Origin: Candidatus Baldrarchaeota archaeon
GTDB taxonomy: Archaea; Asgardarchaeota; Baldrarchaeia; Baldrarchaeales; DXJG01
Direction of reading: 5' to 3'
NCBI GenBank assembly: GCA_019056805.1
Contig: DXJG01000012.1
Location: 1 to 47,117, forward strand
Length of the DNA stretch: 47,117 nucleotides
The notes beneath the pieces were generated by a model. The model was not told where the DNA came from and did no database searches. It worked only from the letters and a program-made list of their open reading frames with translations. How positions within the stretch are numbered: the stretch's first letter is position 1; every line of letters begins with the position of its first letter. Below are positions 18,082-26,200 of this stretch, in pieces. A program made the position numbers and the translations under genes.

Positions 18082-18849
18082 TTAAGCTTCTAAGTCTTCT
18101 TTTGTTGTTTCGAAGCCGGATCTAGGTTTAGGAGTCCATTCAAGGTATGGTGCAAATGGATAGCGTGAAGCTCCTGCCTTATGTGTTTCTATTAGTCCAT
18201 TTAATAATTCATCTATAATATTTGGGTGAAAAGCAACTATTAATTCGCTATCTTGAACAAAACCGTATCTACGATCTCCGGCACATGGAAAGTCGACCAC
18301 GAAATCTCTACCAAGTGCTATGTTGGCAATGGCTGAACATAATGCTGCTTCTGCCGCAGTTTTTATCTCTACTGGTTTTCCATCTTGATAAGCATAGGCA
18401 TGAATTAATCTGACAGCTTGTGCAGGTGTACAATAGATTATAATGATTTGAGGTTCTCTGGGAGAGATGTCTAATGGGGCTGTCATTGCTGCATCGTATT
18501 TATGTCCATCATCTCCTAATCTTATCACTGATTCTTGAAATCGACGTGCTGCCTCTAGTGTTTTAGCGTAAAATTTTACGCTTAGTTTTCCGCTTTTTAA
18601 TCTCTCAGGAGTTTTTATGAATCCTAAGCACGATGAACCTAGTACGCAGACATGTTGCTCACGCGATATACAAGAGATTAAATGATGGTATCTGGCTTTT
18701 GCAACCAATTGACAAATGTTTGCATTATTATCTATGAAATATCCTTTTGGCGCATCTTTTCTCTTCTCAAAAAGCCTTATGGCGATTGGATGTGTTCTTA
18801 ATCTTAAGTATTGTATTAATAGATTGTAAGCTTCTTTCCACTTTGACAT
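18082..18849 (-). CDS. DUF169 family protein
   Basis: A 255-residue soluble protein matching the DUF169 family, found in archaea and anaerobic bacteria and without an established function. Typical stretches are RTHPIAIRLF near the N-terminus, CQLVAKARYH, CVLGSSCLGF, a central PEVI-like IIIYCTPAQAVRLIHAY, AALCSAIANI, and the C-terminal DFPCAGDRRYGF. Several cysteines (ISC, HVC, SSC, YC, LC, FPC) could hold a metal or act in redox chemistry, but this is not known. The start is the ATG at 18849 with GGGGGAAGA upstream; a TTG at 18864 overlaps that site. It stands alone on the minus strand, convergent with the MBL hydrolase. Confidence 0.85.
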   Translation of the reverse strand: MSKWKEAYNLLIQYLRLRTHPIAIRLFEKRKDAPKGYFIDNNANICQLVAKARYHHLISCISREQHVCVLGSSCLGFIKTPERLKSGKLSVKFYAKTLEAARRFQESVIRLGDDGHKYDAAMTAPLDISPREPQIIIIYCTPAQAVRLIHAYAYQDGKPVEIKTAAEAALCSAIANIALGRDFVVDFPCAGDRRYGFVQDSELIVAFHPNIIDELLNGLIETHKAGASRYPFAPYLEWTPKPRSGFETTKEDLEA

Positions 18850-19202
18850 GTCATCTTCCCCCAAAACATTTGGAAAGGATTATTTAAGAACTTTTTTATA
18901 TTTTCTTTGGCTGACGTTTTCATTTTGAGCTTATGAACTCAAGTGAATCAAAAATACAGCGATGATCATAATTCACTTAGGTTTCAAAGGGTGCCAAAAA
19001 TTAATTTTATTTGAAATACATATTTTGTATTGTTTATTCTTTCGATATGAGGTCAAATTTTCATCAATTAAATCTCTTCTAAAACTTCGAGTTCCTTGAA
19101 TAAAATAGAAGTAGATAGTTCAAAAATCATGTCGATAAGAGGGAGGCTTTGATTAGTTGTTTTGTAGCAATAGTTATCAGTGAATATAAGTAATGATATT
19201 TC
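18850..19202. other. Intergenic region (353 bases)
   Basis: AT-rich spacer between the DUF169 gene and the ferredoxin gene (both minus). It contains an 8-base inverted repeat, AAGTGAAT at 18941-18948 and ATTCACTT at 18971-18978, with a 22-base loop. It also holds a minus-strand open stretch (19068-19202) directly following the ferredoxin stop, with no good start; its end reads FKELEVLEEI. No gene is recognised. Confidence 0.4.
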
Positions 19203-19433
19203 TTATCGAGTTCTTCGTGGGAAATACCAAGGGAATGGAGTTAGCATGTATCTTGGAACTAAGCGTATTGCTTGTTGTGGGCATGAGCGGACACATAGCC
19301 CGCATCCTATGCAAATCATCCAGTTAACTATTGCTTTCCCCCTTATTACTTTTATAGCTCCAGTTGGACAATATCTCTCACAAGTTTTGCAGCCAACACA
19401 TCTATTTTTGTTAACATAAGCTACAAAAAACAC
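19203..19433 (-). CDS. Small 2x[4Fe-4S] ferredoxin
   Basis: A 76-residue protein with two complete cluster motifs, CVGCKTCERYCP and CIGCGLCVRSCP, so it should bind two [4Fe-4S] clusters and carry electrons in the cytoplasm. The C-terminal tail (VPRYMLTPFPWYFPRRTR) is aromatic and basic, which is unusual for a free ferredoxin and could dock to a partner. The start is GTG at 19433 with AGGAGAG 7 bases upstream. The gene follows the 91-residue aromatic/coiled-coil protein by 72 bases on the same strand; the two probably form an operon driven from the palindrome-bearing promoter near 19830. Confidence 0.9.
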   Translation of the reverse strand: MFFVAYVNKNRCVGCKTCERYCPTGAIKVIRGKAIVNWMICIGCGLCVRSCPQQAIRLVPRYMLTPFPWYFPRRTR

Positions 19434-19505
19434 TTACATCTCTCCTAACAAATTTCAATACGCAAATCCCTTTGAGATTACAACATATGTGAGCCAACTA
19501 TTAGC

Positions 19506-19781
19506 TTACTTTTTCAGCTCCTCCATACGCTTTCTAATCTCATTTAATTGCTGCTCCAGAAATTTCGCTTGTTCTTCTAACATTCTTATCTCTTCTTCCT
19601 TTGAAAATACTGGAGGAACTGCATATCCCATGGTATAAGGTGTTACTGGTGCGTAGATTCTCATCCACCAAGGCATCCATGGATAGAACCAAGGCCAGGG
19701 CCAATATCTGTATGTGTATCTGAACCAACTCATTATGTATGGAAGTAGGAACCATCCAAATGGTCCCATTCCAAACGGCAA
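19506..19781 (-). CDS. DUF5320-like small protein (aromatic N-terminus, coiled-coil tail)
   Basis: A 91-residue protein. The first 50 residues are rich in Met, Gly, Pro, Trp, Tyr and Phe (MPFGMGPFGWF, YRYWPWPWFYPWMPWW); the last 35 form a charged coiled coil (KEEEIRMLEEQAKFLEQQL). This two-part build is seen in the DUF5320 family, often encoded beside ferredoxins or iron-sulfur and Mo/Fe-cofactor-related proteins; function is unknown. Here a ferredoxin gene lies just downstream, which supports a redox or metal-linked role by context only. The start is TTG at 19781, preceded by AGGTGAA. It could also be a membrane-surface protein, as the aromatic segment is hydrophobic. Confidence 0.7.
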   Translation of the reverse strand: MPFGMGPFGWFLLPYIMSWFRYTYRYWPWPWFYPWMPWWMRIYAPVTPYTMGYAVPPVFSKEEEIRMLEEQAKFLEQQLNEIRKRMEELKK

Positions 19782-19814
19782 TTCACTTCACCTGTTTTCG
19801 TGTTCTCAAATATA

Positions 19815-19852
19815 TTGTGCAATAGCACAAAATATATTTTTCGATGCATCGA
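19815..19852 (-). promoter_or_regulatory. Promoter with two palindromes before the small-protein/ferredoxin operon
   Basis: Reading leftward toward the TTG at 19781: a perfect 12-base palindrome TCGATGCATCGA (19841-19852), a TATA-like AAAATATATTT (about 19831-19841), then TTGTGC-N4-GCACAA (19815-19830). The second palindrome lies where transcription would start, a normal place for an archaeal repressor; the first sits at the upstream activator/BRE side. The regulator is unknown. Confidence 0.5.
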
Positions 19853-19911
19853 CCTATATAATGGATTTAGGGAAAACTAAAAACATAGAAAATCATGAAG
19901 ATAACCATATT

Positions 19912-20135
19912 TTAAATTTCTACAATTTTACAGCCCTGTTTCAACGCATTCTTCATAATATTTCTTACAAGGTCTCCACTACAAATTACATGGAACAACC
20001 TTTTTGCACCTAAATCTTTAAGCTATTCAATAATAGATGAGATTTCCGCTTCGGATGCCTTTATTAAATGAAACCACCGATAAGAAGATACTTATTGACA
20101 CCAGCCAGCTGTTTTCTCCCATAGTTGAAACTTAT
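19912..20135 (-). pseudogene. C-terminal remnant of an MBL-fold hydrolase
   Basis: Minus-strand reading gives QLAGVNKYLLIGGF, then after a one-base shift HLIKASEAEISSIIE, a TAG, then LKDLGAKRLF...CSGDLVRNI and KQGCKIVEI before TAA (19914-19912). This matches the end of COG1237-type MBL hydrolases (GGFHL..A, then L..LG...P.HCTG). One lost base, one nonsense codon and the absence of the N-terminal metal-binding half show that it is dead. It is not a copy of the intact MBL gene at 17150. Confidence 0.6.
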
Positions 20136-20152
20136 CTAAGTTTTATCTTTAA

Positions 20153-20161
20153 TTTTAAAAG
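20153..20161 (+). promoter_or_regulatory. TATA box of the methyltransferase gene
   Basis: TTTTAAAAG lies 23-31 bases before the ATG at 20184, and no Shine-Dalgarno motif is visible in between. This spacing predicts a leaderless mRNA. Confidence 0.45.
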
Positions 20162-20183
20162 TCATATTGTATAAATTGTTCTT

Positions 20184-21017
20184 ATGAGCGATGTAGTAAA
20201 GAGGTATTATGATTTATGTGCTGAACGAGAGTGGAAAAGACTTTTCAAAGATGCGTATCATCAACTTGAGTTTATTGTTACAATGCATTTTCTCGATAAA
20301 TATCTTCCAGAAAGCAGGTTGATTCTTGATGCTGGTGGCGGACCTGGGAGATATACCATAGAACTAGCTAAAAAGGGCTACGATGTTGTATTGTTAGATC
20401 TTTCACCTGAATGTTTAAAATTGGCGAGAAAGAAAATTAAGGAAGCAGGTGTTGAAAGTAAAGTTAAGAAAATTGTCGAGGGACCTGTTACAGATTTATC
20501 TATGTTTGAAGATAATCTTTTTGATGCTATATTATGTTTAGGTCCTCTTTCACATCTAATTGAAGAAAAGGACAGGGAAAAAGCTGCAAATGAACTTATA
20601 AGGGTTGCTAAACCTAGAACTCACCTCTTTGTTTCTGTAATTAATAGGTATGGAGTTTTCAGAACTGTTCTTCAAAGGTATCCATATAATCTTACTGAAC
20701 CCACCCATCGAGAGATGTTTGAAAAGGGTATACATCGTGCAGAATGGCACAAAGATCTTCCAGAGGATAAAGGTTTTATGGATGCTTATTTCTTTCATCC
20801 AAATGAGTTAAAACAGCTTTTTGAAAACAAGGGAGTTGAAACTGTAGATATGGTGGCATGCGAAGGTTTATCGGCTCATCTTCAAGAAGAAACTAACAAA
20901 ATATATGAGAATAAGGAGAAATGGAAAAGATGGGTGCAAATTATTCTTCAAACATGTAATGATCCAACAATAATTGGAGTAAGCGAACACATACTCTACA
21001 TAGGTAGAAAAAGGTGA
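20184..21017 (+). CDS. Class I SAM-dependent methyltransferase
   Basis: A 277-residue soluble protein with the Rossmann methyltransferase fold. Motif I is ILDAGGGPGRYTIELA (G51-G55); the acidic residue that holds the SAM ribose is D72 in VVLLDLSPECL. Motif IV-like FDAILCLGPLSHL and the following RVAKPRTHLFVSVINR strand complete the core. A C-terminal extension (about 170-277, with HRAEWHKDLPEDKGFMDAYF) probably forms the substrate cap. It resembles the ubiE/small-molecule methyltransferase group; the substrate is unknown. It is probably transcribed without a leader. The tail-to-tail neighbour (21019) starts one base beyond the TGA stop, so the two transcripts overlap head-on. Confidence 0.88.
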   Translation: MSDVVKRYYDLCAEREWKRLFKDAYHQLEFIVTMHFLDKYLPESRLILDAGGGPGRYTIELAKKGYDVVLLDLSPECLKLARKKIKEAGVESKVKKIVEGPVTDLSMFEDNLFDAILCLGPLSHLIEEKDREKAANELIRVAKPRTHLFVSVINRYGVFRTVLQRYPYNLTEPTHREMFEKGIHRAEWHKDLPEDKGFMDAYFFHPNELKQLFENKGVETVDMVACEGLSAHLQEETNKIYENKEKWKRWVQIILQTCNDPTIIGVSEHILYIGRKR

Positions 21018-21018
21018 C

Positions 21019-21573
21019 TTAGATTTTTCTAAATATTTCCATTAGCATGTCGTAAACATTCTCCTCTTTTGCACGTTTTGTTAAATAGTTCATGTCTAAA
21101 TGGTCTCTTATATTTACAATTACAGAAAAAACGTCTTCTATGTCTTGTGGTGAGCCATAAATAAGTTTAGCAATTATGAGGTCTTCAGGGGCTTCTATCC
21201 ATGTTTCTAAATTCAATAACGTAATTTTACGTCTATTTTTGATCACAATTTGATCAAGTTTTGTATAAATGCTTTTCATATCAACTCTAAATGGAGTTAT
21301 CTTGTCAAATATAGAAAAATGAGATTTATTTTTTAGTGCGGTAATGATTTCCTTCTCTGTTACATCTAGGTCATATCTTGTTAAAATAGATGTCAATCTT
21401 TTGATGCTCTCTTCTTCTAATAAATTTAAGTCAGCAATTATGTCGATATCCATGGTAGTTCTTGGTCTTCCATAAATAATAGCTGCTACTCCCCCAACAA
21501 TCACATAATCAATTTTAGACTCATTTAATGCTGAAATTACTCGTTTTACAAATCTTTCAAATCTGCTTTCCAT
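21019..21573 (-). CDS. Nucleotidyltransferase-fold protein (AbiEii/DUF6036-like)
   Basis: A 184-residue protein with the minimal nucleotidyltransferase motif: VGGVAAIIYGRPRTTMDIDI (G27-G28, D42, D44), followed by DLIIAKLIYG and DVFSVIVNIRDHLDMNYL as in DUF6036/AbiEii-type proteins. Relatives act as the toxin or modifying half of toxin-antitoxin or phage-exclusion systems by transferring nucleotides to RNA or protein; some are antitoxins. The gene overlaps the upstream 79-codon gene by 28 bases, so the two are co-translated. Which half is toxic cannot be told. The short C-terminus makes it smaller than AbiEii. Confidence 0.8.
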   Translation of the reverse strand: MESRFERFVKRVISALNESKIDYVIVGGVAAIIYGRPRTTMDIDIIADLNLLEEESIKRLTSILTRYDLDVTEKEIITALKNKSHFSIFDKITPFRVDMKSIYTKLDQIVIKNRRKITLLNLETWIEAPEDLIIAKLIYGSPQDIEDVFSVIVNIRDHLDMNYLTKRAKEENVYDMLMEIFRKI

Positions 21574-21785
21574 TTTTCTTTAAGCTCCATCATGTTTTTC
21601 CTTAACAATTTGAAAAGTTCCTCTTCAACGACATTAGGATACATTTTTCTTAGATGTTCCAATTTAGTTTTGATGACAAAATCTATCAGTTCTCCCGCTA
21701 TTTTAAGCGGATTTTCTTTTAATTTCTTCATTCTTTCGATATCTTGTTTAATTTGTCTTATTCTATGCTCGCTAGGAAAATACAC
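21546..21785 (-). CDS. Small helical partner of the nucleotidyltransferase
   Basis: A 79-residue, highly charged, all-helical protein (RIRQIKQDIERMKKLKENPL, then KLEHLRKMYPNVVEEELFKL). No family is recognised. It starts at a GTG (21785) with GAGGT 9 bases upstream and overlaps the nucleotidyltransferase gene by 28 bases in another frame. Its size, position and overlap fit the first gene of a two-gene toxin-antitoxin-like module, inferred from layout only. A structural partner of the transferase is the alternative. Confidence 0.6.
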   Translation of the reverse strand: MYFPSEHRIRQIKQDIERMKKLKENPLKIAGELIDFVIKTKLEHLRKMYPNVVEEELFKLLRKNMMELKEKWKADLKDL

Positions 21786-22086
21786 AAGTTATCAACCTCA
21801 GTTGTTAAATTATACTTCAACTAATATATTTACTTTGATTATGGAAACTTAATTTATTCTACCAATATCTAGCTGTTTAAAAATGAAAACTTACTAAAAG
21901 AAAATATTATTCTTTCAGAAAAGGTAAGTGAAATGCTCTAAAATATGTAAATAATCCAAATAATAATTAAGATGTCTGGTTACAGTATGATAAATAGGAA
22001 AAGTATATTGTTCTTAAAAGATTTCATAAAGTACTCGTTTGAAAAATAATATAATAGTTTAATATTCTAAAAAGAGGGGAATTGTT
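21786..22086. other. Divergent AT-rich spacer (301 bases)
   Basis: It separates the nucleotidyltransferase pair (minus) from the CofE-like gene (plus). I see only A/T runs, possible TATA elements (for example near 22048-22056) and AGAGGGGA at 22072-22079, the ribosome binding site of the next gene. No repeat or RNA is recognised. Confidence 0.4.
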
Positions 22087-22989
22087 GTGTCTGTGAAAAT
22101 TGAAATGTTTGGTTTAAAACTGCCTAAGATCAAGCCAGGAGATGATTTGGTTAAACTAATATTGGATGAAGCTTTACGGGTAGCCGATGGCGTAAAGGAT
22201 GGAGATGTTGTAGTTATAACGAGTAAGGTTATCTCTAAGGCATATAACTTTTTAATTAAATTGGATGAAGTTAAACCCTCAAAAAAGGCTTTAAAAATGG
22301 CTAGGAAGCTTAATATGGATCCAAGGTTTATTCAAGCCGTACTTGATCAGAGCGATGAAATACTTTTCGTATTTCCGTTTTATGAATTGGTTAGAGAAGG
22401 GATAATTAGTATAGAGAAAGTGTCAAAGGACCTTAGTGGGGCATATGAGGCTTTAAAGAGAATTCCATATATGCTGGTTGTGAGAAGGGATCATCAAATT
22501 TATACAGATGCGGGTTTAGATTTTTCAAATAATCCTGAAGGTATACTTAGTGCTTTGCCTAGAAACTTGGATAAAATTGCTAGGGAGATTAGGAGAAAAA
22601 TAATGGAATTGACTGGGAAGGATGTAGCTGTTGTTATATCTGATACTGAGGTTTGGTTTTCACTTGGTTCCTTAGATTTTGCTAGAGGTTCTTCAGGTAT
22701 TGAAGTTGTTTCAAGAGATTTTGGGGAGTTAGATTTGTATGGTAAACCTAAGTTTGGTGGAGTAGATTATATTGTGCATGAAATTGCTTGTGCAGCAGCT
22801 CTTTTAATGGGTCAAACAGCAGAAGGTATTCCAGTAGTTATAATTAGAGGGTATAAATATCGGAGGAACGAAGAAGGTGTTTCAGACTACCAAATAGCTC
22901 CAGATAAGGTAAAGAAAGCTATTAGAAAAATAATGAGGTCCTCAATTGAAGCATTAGGATTAAAATGGTTGTTAAAACTATTTAAATAA
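22087..22989 (+). CDS. CofE-like protein (F420-0:gamma-glutamyl ligase family), divergent
   Basis: A 300-residue protein of the coenzyme F420-0:L-glutamate ligase family, which adds gamma-linked glutamate to F420-0 using GTP. The N-terminal half is clear: PKIKPGDDLVKLI, DGDVVVITSKVISKA, and YTDAGLDFSNNPEG (the family's xNAGID-type stretch). The second half has VVISDTE, ELASA-like EIACAAALLMGQTAEGIPVVIIRG. Where CofE has the DTFGRPWR-type motif, this protein reads DTEVWFSLGSLDFARG, so the conserved Arg/Trp site is missing and the activity may differ. The start is GTG at 22087 with AGAGGGGA upstream. No other F420 gene is nearby. Confidence 0.8.
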   Translation: MSVKIEMFGLKLPKIKPGDDLVKLILDEALRVADGVKDGDVVVITSKVISKAYNFLIKLDEVKPSKKALKMARKLNMDPRFIQAVLDQSDEILFVFPFYELVREGIISIEKVSKDLSGAYEALKRIPYMLVVRRDHQIYTDAGLDFSNNPEGILSALPRNLDKIAREIRRKIMELTGKDVAVVISDTEVWFSLGSLDFARGSSGIEVVSRDFGELDLYGKPKFGGVDYIVHEIACAAALLMGQTAEGIPVVIIRGYKYRRNEEGVSDYQIAPDKVKKAIRKIMRSSIEALGLKWLLKLFK

Positions 22990-23241
22990 GTAAACATCTA
23001 CATTTCATCCTGTCCCTAGCAAAATCTTTAGTCTTCTTCTGAGTTTCTATACGTCGATGCTAAATTTGTATATTTTTCTAGAACAAGGTTTGACAATTTT
23101 TCTATTAACTTCATTTATATTTTCTTTGGCAATTTATTCCAAACAAAAGACTTAAAAAGTTGTAGCATATATTACAATTAATAGTTTTTTCCAAAAGCGC
23201 CTAGAAGTTGCGTATCCTCCATAATATTGGAGGTTCGCAAG
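22990..23241. other. Intergenic region (252 bases)
   Basis: It ends with the Shine-Dalgarno GGAGGT at 23229-23234, which decides the TTG start at 23242. The rest is AT-rich with no recognised feature. Confidence 0.4.
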
Positions 23242-26200
23242 TTGCGTGTGGGCGCGAAACTATTAAGGTTTGTTTTTATCTTCTCGCTTATTGCTACATT
23301 ATGTGTATGTGATGTTATGCTCCCATTCAGTGCTCTTAGCAATTCTCATGAAACATTATCTCCATCAAGTGTTAGATATCCGTTTTCAGTAGATATAGGT
23401 CCAATCTATGAAGATAACAGACTAGTTGCATATGTACTTTACCCCATTCGCCAAGTCTACGTCGTTGACGTTTATAAAGTAGAGCTTCCCGATGAATTGA
23501 ATAAAACGAGTATCAGGGTTGGATATCTAAACAGTATGGGTATTGAACATTTAGATTATTGGAATGGTATAGATGGAATAGGATGGGAAGCAGAACTGAC
23601 TAGGTTTGAAGAGTTCATGAAATACTTTAACATAACTGCCGATAAAGATGGCAGAATAAATCTTGCTGGAGAACCCATATACCATGAGTTCTATGAAAGA
23701 AATCTTCTAGAAGTGCATTTCGCTAGGAAACACTGGCAAAATGTGCTTATAGAAATCTTGAAGATGATGTTTGATTCTGGAATGGCTGGGGTAGAGTTTG
23801 ATGGAGGTATCGGAGCGTATTCAGCGAGTGGGGGCTTCTTTACATTTGACAACGAAACCATGGAAGGTTTCAATGAATATTTAGCTTCTAAATATTCTGA
23901 AGAGGAATTAAGAACGCTTTTTGGCATAGAAAATATCGAGACATTCAACTTTAGGGAATATCTAAATAATCTTGGATATTATGATGATTCAACTATTAGT
24001 CCTGATGGGAGTGAAATTACAGATCCCAAAGCTAGGGCTCTTTGGAGAGAACTGGCATTATACCATTTAACATGCTTGGTTGATTTCTACAAAAAAATCA
24101 GAGAAAACATAGATGCTTGGGAGAATAAAAGTGGAAGAGATTTTATAGTGTTGATTAATGCGCCTACACTTCACTATAAAACCTGCTGGGGTTTGCCAAT
24201 AAATATCTTAGCTGTTCTTCAATACGTAGATGGGCTTAGCTACGAAGTGGATTGGAGAAGTGAGGGAAATGCTTATCCAAATATGACTTTGGCTCCTGAT
24301 TTTAGGATAGTAACCAGCTTAAGCAAGATGATAAGAAGTTGGACTCTTCCAACTTCAGGATTATCACCTGAATGGGCATTAAAATGTATTCCATTAGATT
24401 TTATTGCAGCAGCTGAACTCATAGCTGTCAGTGCTAAGGAAACAAACCCGCAACTTCCAGTATTGATTGATATAGATGACCTAAAACGTTTAGAAGATTT
24501 CAGCTTTCTAATTCAGAAGAACCCGCAACTTTACGATCAAGAAGATTATGGACAAATAGCTTTAATATATCCTATGGCCTCTGCCTGGTACTCGGAAGAA
24601 CCTCCTACAGCCGTGATACCTGTTGATCGTTATATTAGTTATGAGGGAGCTTATTATCTCTTAGCTGATGCACATTATCCAATAGACGTCGTGGTTTTTG
24701 GCGATAACATATGGTTTAATAGGACCCCCTCCTTAGGTGAATTGTTAAAGTATAAGGCTATAGTGTTAGCTAATGCAACTCATTTAACAGATGATCAAGT
24801 TGAGCTTATAATAGACTATGTAGAGAGCGGCGGAATTCTTATTGCTATAGGAGAACTGGGGGTTTATAATGAAACTGGAGCTAAGGTTAGTAGACCTGAG
24901 CTTTCATCTTTACTAGAAGGCACATATAGCACGATGCACGGTATAAATGTCTCCATACATAGTTATGGTAGTGGAACTGTTATTCACATCCCGGAAAACC
25001 TAGCTTGGGATTACTTCATGTATAGACTTTACTATGATCCAGATTCGAAGAATATTTTAAATGGGTTCAAGTCTATTTTGACATCTGTATTGCCTAGTGA
25101 AATCGAGACCAACTTAACAGATCGAACTCATATTATACGGTATAGGGGTAAAGAGGTTGAAAACCTCGTATTTTACATAGTCAATTATGAGTTTGATTTT
25201 GAGAAAAGGGAGTTAATTAAGCAATATAATGTTAGTTTTTCCTTTAAGCTACCGAGCTTCTTAGCTGAAAGAGAAATTCAAGTGAAAGTATATTCAGAAG
25301 AGAACACGGATGGCGAACTTGTTAATTTTGAAAAAGATGGCGATTGGATTCATATTTCATTGTCAGAAGTTCCTGTGTTGACAATTGTTGAAGTAAGACC
25401 CTATAAACCAAAAGATGAAACGACCGTGATATCTGAACCAACTACTCTTGAAAGTGAAACATTAATTTTGTCTGGAGATCTAGTAATCTCTTCAGATCTA
25501 GTTTTAAGGGATTCAAGGATCGTTGTGAATGCTTCAAGTTGGGAACCTATCTCTATTAGAGTTCTTCCGGGCGGTTCTCTTACGATGATTAATTCTGTCA
25601 TAGACAAAGAAGCGGGAAACTATTTTGTAGTCGTAGAGAAAGGTGCTAAACTTTACATGAGAAACTCTGAGGTTAGTGGAGCTGGAGTATGGGGAACTCT
25701 AGATCGAAGTGGATTTGTAGTGTTTGCTGACGACGTCGTAGTAACGGGCTGCAGCTTTCACAATAGCTTCGACGCTGGTCTCCTACTTTATAACGTTACT
25801 TATGCGGTAGTCTCGAATAATACATTCCGTGATAATAGGATAGGTCTTTCAATAGTAATTGCAGGAATGGTCAACGCTATGGGAAATAAGTATGTAAACA
25901 ACAGTATAGGTCTATATGCAACTGACATTATTAGACTTAAAATATCGGATAGCCTATTTTTGAATAATGGATTCCTAGGTATGGCTCTGAAGAGAGGCAA
26001 TTTCGAGATATTTAACACTACAGTTAAGGACTCGTTGCACCACGGCATTTATGTCAATTCGGGAACGATTAAAATATGTGAGTCAATAGTGGAGTCTAAT
26101 GAGGTTGGTATATTTGTCGACGGCTCTCCTTTAGCTATACTGTTAGGAAATAAGGTGTATAATAATACTAACATTGGCATATGGTTTAATCAGATAGTTT

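Noticed and set aside
19714..20013. 99-codon plus-strand frame
   Set aside because: It overlaps the DUF5320-like gene, its palindromic promoter and the MBL remnant, all with better support on the other strand.
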